Shown here one piece after another: positions 15,813 to 24,640 of a stretch of 54,517 nucleotides of DNA (position 1 is its first letter; every line of letters begins with the position of its first letter). The notes under the pieces were generated by a model. The model was not told the DNA's origin. It searched no databases and worked only from the letters and a program-made list of their open reading frames with translations. A program made the position numbers and the translations under genes. Location: NCBI GenBank assembly GCA_959603585.1, contig CAUGYD010000013.1, positions 1 through 54,517 of the forward strand, written 5' to 3'. The stretch comes from Scatosoma sp900555925 (GTDB taxonomy: Bacteria; Bacillota; Clostridia; Christensenellales; Borkfalkiaceae).

Positions 15813-16361
15813 ATGAAACGGGAATTTTATACGGTGGATTTTCAGGGCTTCGAGGCAAAACTGCCCGTTCTGCCTCTGCCGAGCGGCGTATCGATTGCAT
15901 TTTTTAATCTGCACGGCGACAGCGCGTTGACCGAGCACTGCGCAAAATTGCTTACCGAAAAACTCAGAGATTGCGAGGTGCTCATTACGGCCGAATCCAA
16001 AGGGTTACAGCTTACGCATTGCATCGCCCGAAATCTCGGACAGAGATTCTATGCCGTAGCGAGAAAAAGCAAAAAATTATATATGCAGGACGGCATAGAG
16101 GTCGCGATAGAATCCTCCATCACTACGGGAAAGGAACAGAAATTATATCTCTCCCGTCACGATGTCGAGCTGATCCGCGGAAAAAAAGTGGGAATCGTGG
16201 ACGACGTGGTGTCCACGGGCGCGTCCCTTGCGGGACTTGTATCCCTCGTCGAAAAAGCGGGCGGAATCGTGACAAAAAAGGCGTTCGTCCTCGCGGAAGG
16301 CGACGCGGCAAAGCGTCCCGACGTCATTTATCTGAATACTATTCCCGTCTTTACCGACTAA
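15813..16361 (+). CDS. Adenine phosphoribosyltransferase-like protein
   Basis: Type I phosphoribosyltransferase of 182 aa. The PRPP-binding motif VGIVDDVVSTGASLAG lies at about residues 126-141, and the ITAESKGLQLTHCIA block corresponds to the ESRG region of APRT. These enzymes salvage a free purine base and PRPP into a nucleotide. Which base is used cannot be read from the sequence; the APRT-like call is the closest match, xanthine or orotate-type alternatives are less likely. It is monocistronic, with its own promoter and a strong terminator. Confidence 0.75.
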   Translation: MKREFYTVDFQGFEAKLPVLPLPSGVSIAFFNLHGDSALTEHCAKLLTEKLRDCEVLITAESKGLQLTHCIARNLGQRFYAVARKSKKLYMQDGIEVAIESSITTGKEQKLYLSRHDVELIRGKKVGIVDDVVSTGASLAGLVSLVEKAGGIVTKKAFVLAEGDAAKRPDVIYLNTIPVFTD

Positions 16362-16374
16362 ATTTTATAAAATT

Positions 16375-16404
16375 TGTGCCCTCCCGCATATGCGGGAGGG
16401 CACA
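16375..16404. terminator. Perfect 30-bp palindrome, bidirectional terminator
   Basis: Two 15-nt arms, TGTGCCCTCCCGCAT and its exact complement, between the convergent phosphoribosyltransferase and TM2-domain genes, with T-rich flanks on both sides. Confidence 0.88.
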
Positions 16405-16416
16405 TTTCATTTACTT

Positions 16417-16906
16417 TCAGTCTGATAAGGGAAGTCCGTCCGCGTCGGTATAGTTGCCGCAGAGACAGAGTATTCCTTCGATAAATCCCCATATTCCCGC
16501 GATTCCGCAAGTACAAATCGTAGCCACGATCTGCGCGATCCCTCGACCCGTTCGGCCGAGATAGAAATTATGCACGCCGATAGAGCCTAAAAAAATCCCT
16601 AAAAGCCCCGCGACTATCTTGCTCTTCGAGCTTTTTCTCTGTTGCCCTCCATACGCATTTTGCCGCGGCCCGTCGTTATAAGCTCCGCCGTAAGGATTCT
16701 GCTGAGGCGAATAAAAGTACCCCCCCCCCCGCAGGCTCTTGTTTGGTATCCGACGCAGAAGTCTGCTCCGAATCGGAGACAGGCGAGCCTTTTTCCACAT
16801 CCTCCGCAGCTTTTTGCGTTTCGTCTTTCCGATAGACGGGCGTCCCGCACTCCGGACAAAAAGACGCATCGTCGCGGATTTCCTTTCCGCAATGCGAACA
16901 AAACAT
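16417..16906 (-). pseudogene. Zinc-ribbon plus TM2-domain membrane protein, frameshifted at a G11 tract
   Basis: Two overlapping frames make one protein when joined. The first begins at the ATG 16906 (GGGAGG upstream) with a zinc ribbon MFCSHCGKEI...CPECG, then an acidic linker ending KQEPAGGG. The second, in another frame, continues GGGYFYSPQQNPYGG and a TM2 domain with two helices (IVAGLLGIFLGSIGVHNFYLG and the IAGIWGFIEGILCLCG segment). The join is an 11-base C run on the plus strand (16720-16730). Ten bases would give an uninterrupted A-GGG-YFYSP reading. So the gene is either phase-variable, recently broken, or hit by a homopolymer sequencing error. TM2 proteins of this build are common in Firmicutes; function is unknown. 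Confidence 0.8.
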
Positions 16907-16925
16907 ACTTAATTCCTCCCGAAAT

Positions 16926-17279
16926 TTATAGAATAATTCGCAGGCAATAATCGACGATATACCCGACGATGATCGCCGCAAAAAATCCGTCGTTGACGGC
17001 TTTTTTCGAAAACAATCGGAAATCGGCTACCCAATACGCCCAAAGCAGCGGAACCGACCAAAACATTCCGTTTGCGCGGAATGCCGCCGAAAAATCCAGC
17101 GAAAGTGCCGCGCGAAAAGCATGCGTCATGCCGCATCCGAAACACGGAATCCCCATTTTCGCAAAAGGACAGGGAATACCGTAAAAAAGCGCAAAAATCC
17201 CCGCCAGCAAGACTGCCGCCGTTACGGCACCCTTAAAAAAAATCTGTTCCGTTTTGGAGATTTTAAGCCTGTTTAACAT
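16926..17279 (-). CDS. DUF2752 family membrane protein
   Basis: A 117-aa protein with three hydrophobic helices and the DUF2752 signature CPFAKMGIPCFGCGMTHAFR, in which closely spaced cysteines precede a conserved Gly-Met-Thr-Arg pattern, followed by FRANGMFW. The function of the family is unknown. The ATG at 17279 has GAGGAA. A full consensus promoter ends 10 nt upstream, so the 5' leader is only a few nucleotides. The zinc-ribbon/TM2 gene follows 19 nt downstream, so the two are likely one unit; TM2 and DUF2752 genes often sit together. Confidence 0.85.
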   Translation of the reverse strand: MLNRLKISKTEQIFFKGAVTAAVLLAGIFALFYGIPCPFAKMGIPCFGCGMTHAFRAALSLDFSAAFRANGMFWSVPLLWAYWVADFRLFSKKAVNDGFFAAIIVGYIVDYCLRIIL

Positions 17280-17289
17280 TTCCTCTTCT

Positions 17290-17318
17290 ATTATAGCATG
17301 CAAAACAAATTTTGTCAA
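17290..17318 (-). promoter_or_regulatory. Consensus promoter of the DUF2752-TM2 pair
   Basis: Leftward TTGACA (17313-17318), 17 nt, TATAAT (17290-17295): a perfect match to the sigma-A consensus. Confidence 0.9.
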
Positions 17319-17382
17319 TACTTATACATAAAATTTTTTTCATAAAGCGCCGAAACGTCACGGATTATCCGATTTACGAATT

Positions 17383-18870
17383 TCAAGGAAGCTCCCAGCC
17401 GAGACTGCGTTCGACGGCGCGATGCCAGCGTTTGAGCTTTTCTTCCCGTTCCCTTTTTTCCATAGCGGGAAAATAGGAGGATTCCGTCTTTCTCAGCTTT
17501 TCTATTTCCCGTTCGTCTTTCCAAACCCCTACCGAAAGACCGGCGAGAGAAGCCGCGCCCAAGGCCGTCGTCTCGTGCACCGCGGGGCGCAAAACCTCCT
17601 TTCCGAGAATATCCGATTGAAACTGCATTAAAAATCCGTCGCGGGAAGCGCCACCGTCCGCTTTCAGGGCTTTGAGCTCCACCCCCGTATCCTTTTCCAT
17701 TGCGGCCACGAGATCCGCAGACTGATAGGCGATGGATTCCTGCGCGGCACGAATGAGATGTTCGCGCTTCGTGCCTCGGGTAATGCCGACGATCGTCCCG
17801 CGGGCGTACATGTCCCAATACGGCGCACCCATGCCCGTAAAGGCGGGCACGATATACACTCCGCCCGTATCGGGAACCTTCCTTGCATAATATTCCGCAT
17901 CGCGGCTTTCCGTGAAAAAGCGGAGTTCGTCCCTCAGCCATTGGATCACGGCTCCGCCGATAAAGACGCTACCTTCCAGCGCGTATTTCGGACGCTCGCC
18001 CCTGAGCGTCGCGGCAACCGTCGTCAAAAGTCCGTTTTTACTGACAGGCCGCTCATATCCCGTATTCATCAGGAGAAAGCAGCCCGTTCCGTACGTATTT
18101 TTCGCTTCCCCCTTTTCAAAGCAGCCCTGTCCGAACAGCGCCGCCTGCTGATCGCCCGCTATTCCCGCGATAGGTACAGCCATGCCGCCTACGTTCGCCG
18201 TTCCGTAAATCTCTCCAGAACTCCTCACTTCGGGCAGCATTTCGCGCGGAATATCCAAAATTTTCAAAAGCTCGTCGTCCCATTCCATCGTATCGATGTT
18301 GAACAGCATCGTCCGAGAAGCGTTCGTGCGGTCGGTGACGTGTACTTTCCCGCCCGTCAGCTTCCATACGAGCCACGAATCCACCGTGCCGAACAACAGC
18401 TCGCCGCGGCTGGCGCGTTCCCTCGCGCCTTCCGTATGATCTAAAATCCATTTGATTTTACTGCCCGAAAAGTAGGCATCGGGGATAAGTCCCGTCTTTT
18501 CGATGATTTTCCTTTTATATCCCCTCTTTTCCAGGTCCGCAATGATCGGCGCGGTACGGCGGCATTGCCACACGATGGCATTATACACGGGACGGCCCGT
18601 CTCCCTGTCCCAGACGATGGTCGTTTCGCGCTGGTTGGTGATCCCTATGGCGGCAATGTCTTCGGGCGCCACTCCGCTCTTTGCCACCACTTCCATCATC
18701 ACACCGTATTGACTCGACCAAATGTCCATCGGGTCGTGTTCCACCCAGCCTTCCTCGGGATAAATTTGCGGAAATTCGCGGCTCAAAATAGATACGATAC
18801 ACTGGTTTTCGTCCACCAAAGCCGCGCGGGACGAAGTCGTACCCTGATCGAGCGCCAATACATATTTCAT
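17383..18870 (-). CDS. glpK: Glycerol kinase
   Basis: Phosphorylates glycerol to glycerol 3-phosphate with ATP, in the cytoplasm. The 495-aa protein has the FGGY-kinase features: ALDQGTTSSRAALVD at the N terminus, GITNQRETTIVWD near residue 79, GTVDSWLVWKLTGG, and the C-terminal LKADGGASRDGFLMQFQSDIL motif. The ATG at 18870 is preceded by AGAGGAGG. No glpF or glpD neighbour is present, so glycerol entry must be handled elsewhere or by diffusion. A long hairpin lies about 140 nt upstream. Confidence 0.97.
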   Translation of the reverse strand: MKYVLALDQGTTSSRAALVDENQCIVSILSREFPQIYPEEGWVEHDPMDIWSSQYGVMMEVVAKSGVAPEDIAAIGITNQRETTIVWDRETGRPVYNAIVWQCRRTAPIIADLEKRGYKRKIIEKTGLIPDAYFSGSKIKWILDHTEGARERASRGELLFGTVDSWLVWKLTGGKVHVTDRTNASRTMLFNIDTMEWDDELLKILDIPREMLPEVRSSGEIYGTANVGGMAVPIAGIAGDQQAALFGQGCFEKGEAKNTYGTGCFLLMNTGYERPVSKNGLLTTVAATLRGERPKYALEGSVFIGGAVIQWLRDELRFFTESRDAEYYARKVPDTGGVYIVPAFTGMGAPYWDMYARGTIVGITRGTKREHLIRAAQESIAYQSADLVAAMEKDTGVELKALKADGGASRDGFLMQFQSDILGKEVLRPAVHETTALGAASLAGLSVGVWKDEREIEKLRKTESSYFPAMEKREREEKLKRWHRAVERSLGWELP

Positions 18871-19012
18871 AATTTTCCTCCTCTATATGCCGTATGACGG
18901 ATATACTTAAATATTTTTTCTGAATCGAATAAAGCGTCCCGACCTCTTTTCTTGTCGGATTTTGTCGGAAAAAGTTTTCGGCAAATTCCGACTTTTTTCT
19001 TTCGTTTAATCC

Positions 19013-19065
19013 ATGCCCGCCCGCGCATATGTCCTCTATTTCGCGACAAATGCACGGGCGGGCAT
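19013..19065. other. 53-nt near-perfect hairpin (21-bp stem) upstream of glpK
   Basis: Outer arms ATGCCCGCCCG and CGGGCGGGCAT are exact complements; the next 10 positions inward also pair with one mismatch and one G-T pair, leaving an 11-nt loop. It has no T-run on either side, so it is not a normal terminator. It lies between the MATE gene and glpK, both leftward. Confidence 0.7.
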
Positions 19066-19119
19066 ATAACAAACGACAAAATTCGGGCTTTTTCGGAAAC
19101 GATGCCGAAAAGGCAAAAA

Positions 19120-20529
19120 TTATTCCGAAACGGAGTTCTCGGACTCAGGTTCGTTTTGCTCTTTTGCCGCCTTCCGCTCGAAAGCATGTACCCAGTCGGA
19201 ACGCAGATAATAGAACAGGAAAATGACGGAACTGAGTCCCCAGGTAATCGGATATGCCCAAAAGATTACCCCGATGCTCGGAATAAAGTGAACCGCTATG
19301 GAAATATAGACGATACGGACGAGGCACCAGCAGGCCAGCATGATGAACATGGGAATATTCGCTTTGCCCGCGCCTCGGCAAATCCCCGCGATACAGTGAG
19401 AAAACGCGAGCAGGCAATAAAACAGCGCTTCCGTTCGGCATTGTCGCGTTCCCAAGGCGATAACTTCTTCCGCCCCGTCTCCTTCGATGAACAAATCGAT
19501 GCAATACGGGGCCAGAATCCAAATGAGGACACCGATAATTTCCGCCATGATTACGGAGCAAAAAATTCCGAACTTCGCCCCCGCTTTGGCGCGGTCGAAT
19601 TTTTTCGCGCCCAGATTTTGTCCGATGAAAGTCGTGAGCGCCATGGAAAAACAGGTAATCGGCAGGAAGGCAAAGCCCTCTATGCGGGAATAGCTTCCGC
19701 AGGCGGCCATGGCGTTATCTCCGAAAGCGTTGATGTTCGACTGCACGACGACGTTTGCAATCGCTATGACGGAATTCTGCACACCCGAAGGAAGCCCGAA
19801 GCGCAAAATTCTGCCGAGCATTCCCTTATGAAAACGGATTTGCCGGACGGAGACCTTATACACTTCCTTCGTCCGAAGAAGCTGCGCGATGCACAAAATC
19901 GCGCTTACGGCCTGAGAAATCGCCGTTGCCGCCGCCGCAGAACCCACCCCCATCTTGAATACGCCGATAAACAAGAGGTCGAGAACGACGTTGAGGAGTG
20001 CGGAAAAAATCAGATAATACAGCGGATGCCTGCTGTCGCCCACCGCTTGCAGAATACCGACGGAGATGTTATACAAGACGACCGCGGAAGCGCCGTAAAA
20101 ATAAACGCGGAAATATTCTATCGAGTTCGGCAATACGTTTTCGGGCGTACCCATCCACCTTAAAATGACTGGCGTCATCGCGACGCCGAGCACGGTGAGA
20201 ATAATTCCCGCCGCGATTCCGAAAGCCAGATCGGTATGTATGGCTTTGCGCATGTCGTCGTACTGCTTCGCGCCGAAATATTTTGCGATGACGACGCCGG
20301 CACCCACCGCCGTGCCGTTGAAAAATCCCACCAGCAAAAAGATGAGATTGCCCGACGACGAAACCGCCGCCAAAGCCTCTTTCCCGAGAAAAGCGCCGAC
20401 GATGATAGAATCGGCGGAATTATAGAGCTGTTGAAAAAGATTGCTCAAAAATATGGGCAACGCAAAAAAAATCAGGCTTCGCCTGATAGGCCCTTCCGTC
20501 AAAGCGCGCTTCGCCGCTTCTGCCCGCAT
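19120..20529 (-). CDS. MATE family multidrug/metabolite exporter
   Basis: Twelve-helix cation-coupled exporter, 469 aa, in the cytoplasmic membrane. It shows the DinF/NorM-like pattern of two six-helix halves: the first begins GPIRRSLIFFALPIFLSN followed by QLYNSADSIIVGAFLG, and GNLIFLLVGFFNGTAVG; the second half begins near RILRFGLPSGVQNS and contains LGAKKFDRAKAGAKFG. The substrate cannot be predicted. The ATG at 20529 has AAAGGAG; the upstream extension lacks a ribosome-binding site. It stands between two terminator-like structures as a single gene. Confidence 0.93.
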   Translation of the reverse strand: MRAEAAKRALTEGPIRRSLIFFALPIFLSNLFQQLYNSADSIIVGAFLGKEALAAVSSSGNLIFLLVGFFNGTAVGAGVVIAKYFGAKQYDDMRKAIHTDLAFGIAAGIILTVLGVAMTPVILRWMGTPENVLPNSIEYFRVYFYGASAVVLYNISVGILQAVGDSRHPLYYLIFSALLNVVLDLLFIGVFKMGVGSAAAATAISQAVSAILCIAQLLRTKEVYKVSVRQIRFHKGMLGRILRFGLPSGVQNSVIAIANVVVQSNINAFGDNAMAACGSYSRIEGFAFLPITCFSMALTTFIGQNLGAKKFDRAKAGAKFGIFCSVIMAEIIGVLIWILAPYCIDLFIEGDGAEEVIALGTRQCRTEALFYCLLAFSHCIAGICRGAGKANIPMFIMLACWCLVRIVYISIAVHFIPSIGVIFWAYPITWGLSSVIFLFYYLRSDWVHAFERKAAKEQNEPESENSVSE

Positions 20530-20580
20530 AACAAACTCCTTTCTCCCAAATTTTTGCCCCCTCGTCTTTTGTCCGAACAA

Positions 20581-20614
20581 AAAACCGCGCGGAAATCCCC
20601 TCGGGATCTCCGCG
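20581..20614 (-). terminator. Terminator after the lacI-type gene
   Basis: CGCGGA-A-ATCCC / GGGAT-C-TCCGCG stem with a short loop, followed leftward by GGTTTTTTG. It ends the galK-galT-lacI transcription unit. Confidence 0.75.
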
Positions 20615-20683
20615 TTTTTATCTTACCACCGACGCACGGAAATGTCAAGCGAACAACCGAAAAAATCCGCAAAAAATACCTTT

Positions 20684-21664
20684 TTATCCGTCTTTTCCCG
20701 CACGTCTCTCCACGAGATACACGTCGAACTTCCGTTCCCGTTTTTTTCCGCCGAAACCGCGTATCCGATCCAGCAGAAATGCCGTCGAAGTCTCGGCGAT
20801 ACTCCTCTTATCCGACCCTATCGACGGAAAGGAATAAGGAATGGCGATCCGCTCCCGCACGTCGTCATATCCCACGACGGGAACACATATTTCCCGTTCC
20901 TTGAAATAACAGACCGTCTCCAAGGCCAGAAAATCGCTGAAACAAAATACTCCGTCAAAAACCTCCCCGCTCCGCATAAGGCTTTCCCAGCATTCCTTCG
21001 CCGTCCGCCCGCCGAGAAACAAAACTCTCTTTTCGGAAAAAAGTCCGCGGGAGAGAAGTTCCGACTTAAAACCTTCGTATCTGTCCCGCGCGCAAGTAAA
21101 ATCGAGATCTTCAAACAGGCAGGCTATTTTCTTCGCTCCGCCGTCGGCCAAATATCTCGCCGCAGCCCTGCCCCCGTTCTCGTCGTCCGTATAAATACAG
21201 TCCACATTTTTCACCTCCGAGCGCCTCCCCACCAGAACAACGGGTACCCCGTATGTTTCTATCGTATCGCCTAAATCTTCGGAAGGCTCGATAAAGCTCA
21301 GAACGCCGTCCACGTTGCGGGAGACGACGGACAGATATAATTCGGAAGAAAAGCGTCGGACGGGCTCCACCATCATGATTATGGAATACCCCTCCGCTTT
21401 CAGACACTCGTGCAGATATGCCGTCATGAAAGAAAAGTAGACGTTCAGCGGGTTATCGTAAACGACCGCTATCATTTTCGTCCCGCCCGAGCGAAGGGAA
21501 CTCGCGGCCGAATTTTTCACGTAATTGAGCTTCTCCGCAATCTCTTTTACTCTCCTTCGGGTCGCTTCCGAAACGTCGTCCGCACCGCTTAAAGCGTGTG
21601 AAACTGCCTGCGGGCTCACCCCCGCCGCCCGTGCAATATCCTTTATCGTAATTCGTTTTGCCAT
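20684..21664 (-). CDS. LacI/GalR family transcriptional regulator
   Basis: A 326-aa one-component regulator. Residues 1-60 form the LacI helix-turn-helix and hinge (TIKDIARAAGVSPQAVSHAL then LNYVKNSAASSLRSG); residues 62-326 form a periplasmic-binding-protein-like sugar-sensing domain. It follows galT by 143 nt on the same strand, so it probably controls the galactose genes, with galactose or a derivative as inducer; the palindrome in front of galK is the candidate binding site. A GalR-like role is inferred from position only. The start at 21664 is set by the domain start; the ribosome-binding site is weak. Confidence 0.88.
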   Translation of the reverse strand: MAKRITIKDIARAAGVSPQAVSHALSGADDVSEATRRRVKEIAEKLNYVKNSAASSLRSGGTKMIAVVYDNPLNVYFSFMTAYLHECLKAEGYSIIMMVEPVRRFSSELYLSVVSRNVDGVLSFIEPSEDLGDTIETYGVPVVLVGRRSEVKNVDCIYTDDENGGRAAARYLADGGAKKIACLFEDLDFTCARDRYEGFKSELLSRGLFSEKRVLFLGGRTAKECWESLMRSGEVFDGVFCFSDFLALETVCYFKEREICVPVVGYDDVRERIAIPYSFPSIGSDKRSIAETSTAFLLDRIRGFGGKKRERKFDVYLVERRAGKDG

Positions 21665-21700
21665 TTTTTCAGCCCCGTTTATCGTCTCTCGTTACATCAA

Positions 21701-21750
21701 AGCGGCCCCGAACCTGCGGAGCCGCTCTATCTTCCCTGTGTCCGACAGGG
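21701..21750 (-). other. Two consecutive hairpins between galT and lacI
   Basis: CCCTGT-N5-ACAGGG (21734-21750) and AGCGGC / GCCGCT (about 21701-21727) lie in the 143-bp gap. Neither has a strong T-run. They could be a weak terminator or an attenuator that lowers regulator expression relative to galT. Confidence 0.45.
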
Positions 21751-21807
21751 CTTAGTACGAAAATAAATCAAACGTCAGCACCGTTCCTTCAAACGATTCG
21801 GCCGCAT

Positions 21808-23304
21808 TTATTTTGCTGAAAAACCGCACTTCGCCAAAAAGCGCAGGAACGCCGCCCTGCCGCGCCCGTCGCGCTTGAATACCGCGGTGTTGTCGAGAAT
21901 GGCTTCGCAGACCTTTTCTACCCGTCCGAATACCGCTTCGTGCGCCTGTTCCTCGGAAAGTTTGTCTCCGTATTCTTTGAGCAACGAGGAAATCATATCC
22001 TTATGAATCGTCATATTTTCCGCGATTTCCTTGTTTTCGCCCGTCAGGAATTTTTCCACCTCTTTCAGTTGATAATCCAGACGTCCCGGAAGAATAAACC
22101 GCCCCATGGCCTCGATGAGTCCGATGGATTCGCTCTTGATATTATGGTATTCCTTATGCGCATGGAAAATTCCGTCGGGATTTTCTTCGTCGCAGCGGTT
22201 ATTGCGGAGCAGAAGATAGAGGAAATATTCCCCGCCTTCCTTTCTCGCGATGGGCGCCAGCGTGTTGTGCGGCGCGTCCGTCTTCGCGATGATGCCTACG
22301 CTCTCGTCCGAATAGTCCAGCCATTTCCCGAGCACCTTTTCCGCGAGGGCGACGATTGCTCCTTTATCCTTTCCTTGCAGCAAAACGATGCTGTTGTACC
22401 AATCGGGAAGACTCGCCTTCACGCCCGCGTCGGGAGAGACGAGTTCGAGCGCCGTCGGAGCCTTGAACATCGGGAAGGAGTGTTTTCCGCCCTGAAAATG
22501 TTCGTGCGCCAAAATACTGCCGCCGACGATGGGAAGGGGCGCGTTGGAGCCGATAAAGTACTGCGGCGCATAGTCCACGAAATCGAGAAGTTTCAAAAAC
22601 GTCTTTCCGTCCAGCACCATGGGGGTATGTTTCGCGTTGATGGCGATCCCGTGCTGATAAAAATACGCATAGGGAGAATACTGCCAAAACCATTCCTCCC
22701 CCGCCAGCGTCAGGGGTACCGTGCGCATATTGCGGCGGGTACGGCCCTGCCCGACATACCCGACGTTTTCGCGGCAGAGCATGCACTTGGGATAACCCGC
22801 CGAGACGTTTCTGAGCTTAGCCGTCTGTTTATTGTTCTTTTCGGGCTTGCTTAAATTGATCGTGATTTCGATTTTATTTTTCGTCGTCTCCGCAATCCAA
22901 CATTTATTTTTTTCGATCGCGGACAGCTTCACGTAATCGTTTTTGACGCCCAAATCATACAGCCCGTCAAATGCCTTTTCGGGGTTTCGGCGATATTCCG
23001 CCGCAAATTTTTCCGTCACTTCCGACGGGCGCGGGGAAAGGATATCCAAAAGGTCGGAGGTGAAAAATTCCTCTTCGCCCTCCTCTACGAGTCCCTGTTC
23101 CTTCGCGTACGCGAGAAGCGGCGCAACCACCTCGTCGGGACATTTCAGCGCCGCGATTCTCTTTTCGTTCGCCTCGCAGGGTTCAAACTCGAGCACGCCC
23201 AGCTTTTCCAAAATCCGATTGGAAAGATATACCCCGTCCTCTTCCTTCATGCCGAGGTGAATTTTCGCATACGTCAATAAATCGGAAATATATTCGTTTA
23301 TCAT
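21808..23304 (-). CDS. galT: Galactose-1-phosphate uridylyltransferase, Firmicutes type
   Basis: Leloir-pathway enzyme that exchanges UMP between UDP-glucose and galactose 1-phosphate. At 498 aa it belongs to the long Firmicutes GalT group. The active-site histidines lie in LAHEHFQGGKHSFPM, which replaces the HPHGQ of the short type; other blocks are CMLCRENVGYVGQG and PYAYFYQHGIAIN. It is 14 nt downstream of galK, so the two are one operon. galE is not in the window. Confidence 0.94.
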   Translation of the reverse strand: MINEYISDLLTYAKIHLGMKEEDGVYLSNRILEKLGVLEFEPCEANEKRIAALKCPDEVVAPLLAYAKEQGLVEEGEEEFFTSDLLDILSPRPSEVTEKFAAEYRRNPEKAFDGLYDLGVKNDYVKLSAIEKNKCWIAETTKNKIEITINLSKPEKNNKQTAKLRNVSAGYPKCMLCRENVGYVGQGRTRRNMRTVPLTLAGEEWFWQYSPYAYFYQHGIAINAKHTPMVLDGKTFLKLLDFVDYAPQYFIGSNAPLPIVGGSILAHEHFQGGKHSFPMFKAPTALELVSPDAGVKASLPDWYNSIVLLQGKDKGAIVALAEKVLGKWLDYSDESVGIIAKTDAPHNTLAPIARKEGGEYFLYLLLRNNRCDEENPDGIFHAHKEYHNIKSESIGLIEAMGRFILPGRLDYQLKEVEKFLTGENKEIAENMTIHKDMISSLLKEYGDKLSEEQAHEAVFGRVEKVCEAILDNTAVFKRDGRGRAAFLRFLAKCGFSAK

Positions 23305-23318
23305 ACTCTGCCCCGCCG

Positions 23319-24476
23319 TTATAATTTCTGTACCGTGATCCCGTCTTCAATAGAAGTTTCATAAAAGCTGGCCCGATAGCCTATCGCGTCAAAATAGGCC
23401 TTCCCTACCCGACGGATAAAGCCTTCCACCGCGTTCTTTTTGACGATGGAAATCGTACAGCCGCCGAATCCCGCGCCGATCATGCGCGAACCCAGACACC
23501 CCGTTTCCTTCCGCGCCAGCGCGCTCAGAGTATCCAGCTCCTTGCCCGTCACCTCGTACAAATCGCGCAAGCTGTAATGGCTCTCGTTCAGCAGTCTGCC
23601 GAGTTCTACCAAATCGCCCGCTTTCAACGCCTTTACGGCGTCCTGAACCCTCTGACACTCCATGACGACGTGTTCCGCACGTTTGGACACCACTCCCGAA
23701 AGGACGTATTTCACTTCGTTGAATTCCTTCGGAGAAAGCGCCGCAAGGCAGGAAACGGGCTTAATTCCATTGATTGCCTTCAACGCCGTCTCTACCTCGT
23801 GGCGACGCACGTTATATTTGCTCTCTACGAGATTATGAGGCTTATTACAATTTGCCACGACGATACAGTAATCCCCCAGCTGTAAGGGCACGTATTCATA
23901 TTCCAGCGTGCTGCAATCGAGCAAAATCGCATGGTCCTTTTTGCCCATAGCCGAAGCAAATTGATCCATGATTCCGCAATTTACTCCCGCATACTTATTC
24001 TCGGCTTTCTGCGAAAGAAGCGCCAACTTTACTTTGTCGTATTCCACTCCCGCGTACTCCGAAAGCGCAACCGCCGTGGAAACCTCTATGGACGCCGACG
24101 AGGACAGACCGCTCCCGAACGGCACCGTGCAGTCGTAAAGAAGATCGCAACCGACGATCGGCGTTCCGCTCTCCTGCAAATAATAGGCCACCCCTGCCTG
24201 ATAGTTGCCCCATTTCAAATTTTTATATGAGTCCAGCTTATCAATGTCCAACGTAATGACTTCTTTGAAATCGCTCGCCGCCACGCGGATCACGTTCTCC
24301 CCGTTCTTCCGTCCGTAAACGTTGCACCTCAGATTGAGCGCGGCGGGAAATACCTTCCCCCCGCAATAATCCACGTGCTCGCCGATGACGTTGATCCTTC
24401 CGGCCGCCGTAAATAAATCCGTCGCTTCCGCTTTGAAAAGCTCCGCAAACAGCTTCTGCGCTTCCTGTTGCTCCAT
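23319..24476 (-). CDS. galK: Galactokinase
   Basis: GHMP kinase that phosphorylates galactose at C1. The 385-aa protein has the galactokinase signature GRINVIGEHVDYCGGKVFP near residues 26-44, the ATP loop VPFGSGLSSSASIEVSTA, and the C-terminal RMIGAGFGGCTISIV motif. The ATG at 24476 has GGGAGGA upstream. First gene of galK-galT-lacI, with a strong promoter at 24573-24601 and a palindromic operator between it and the start codon. Confidence 0.97.
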   Translation of the reverse strand: MEQQEAQKLFAELFKAEATDLFTAAGRINVIGEHVDYCGGKVFPAALNLRCNVYGRKNGENVIRVAASDFKEVITLDIDKLDSYKNLKWGNYQAGVAYYLQESGTPIVGCDLLYDCTVPFGSGLSSSASIEVSTAVALSEYAGVEYDKVKLALLSQKAENKYAGVNCGIMDQFASAMGKKDHAILLDCSTLEYEYVPLQLGDYCIVVANCNKPHNLVESKYNVRRHEVETALKAINGIKPVSCLAALSPKEFNEVKYVLSGVVSKRAEHVVMECQRVQDAVKALKAGDLVELGRLLNESHYSLRDLYEVTGKELDTLSALARKETGCLGSRMIGAGFGGCTISIVKKNAVEGFIRRVGKAYFDAIGYRASFYETSIEDGITVQKL

Positions 24477-24516
24477 GCTTTTGGTCCTCCCTTTCTATCG
24501 CCTTTTTGAAAACAGT

Positions 24517-24534
24517 TACTTGAACGTTAAAGTA
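24517..24534. promoter_or_regulatory. LacI-type operator in the galK leader
   Basis: TACTTGAAC|GTTAAAGTA, an 18-bp palindrome with a central CG and one mismatched pair, as is usual for LacI-family sites. It lies downstream of the -10 box, where a bound repressor would block elongation. The co-operonic LacI-type protein is the obvious binder. Confidence 0.75.
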
Positions 24535-24572
24535 TAAAGGAAAAAGTATCTCATTTCCTTTTTTCCGAGTCG

Positions 24573-24601
24573 ATTATAACATGAAACAGGGAAAAAGTCA
24601 A
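24573..24601 (-). promoter_or_regulatory. Promoter of galK-galT-lacI
   Basis: Leftward TTGACT (24596-24601), 17 nt, TATAAT (24573-24578). The leader to galK is about 90 nt and contains the operator. Confidence 0.85.
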
Positions 24602-24640
24602 CAGCAAGCCGCCAACTTTTTCCCTATTTTTTATTCTTTT

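Noticed and set aside
18940..19000. GTCGGAA...TTCCGAC followed by T6 as a plus-strand terminator
   Set aside because: There is no plus-strand gene for it to serve, and the flanking genes run leftward; probably a leader structure or chance.
18952..20163. 403-codon plus-strand open frame
   Set aside because: Antisense to the MATE gene; no ribosome-binding site, and no recognisable motifs.
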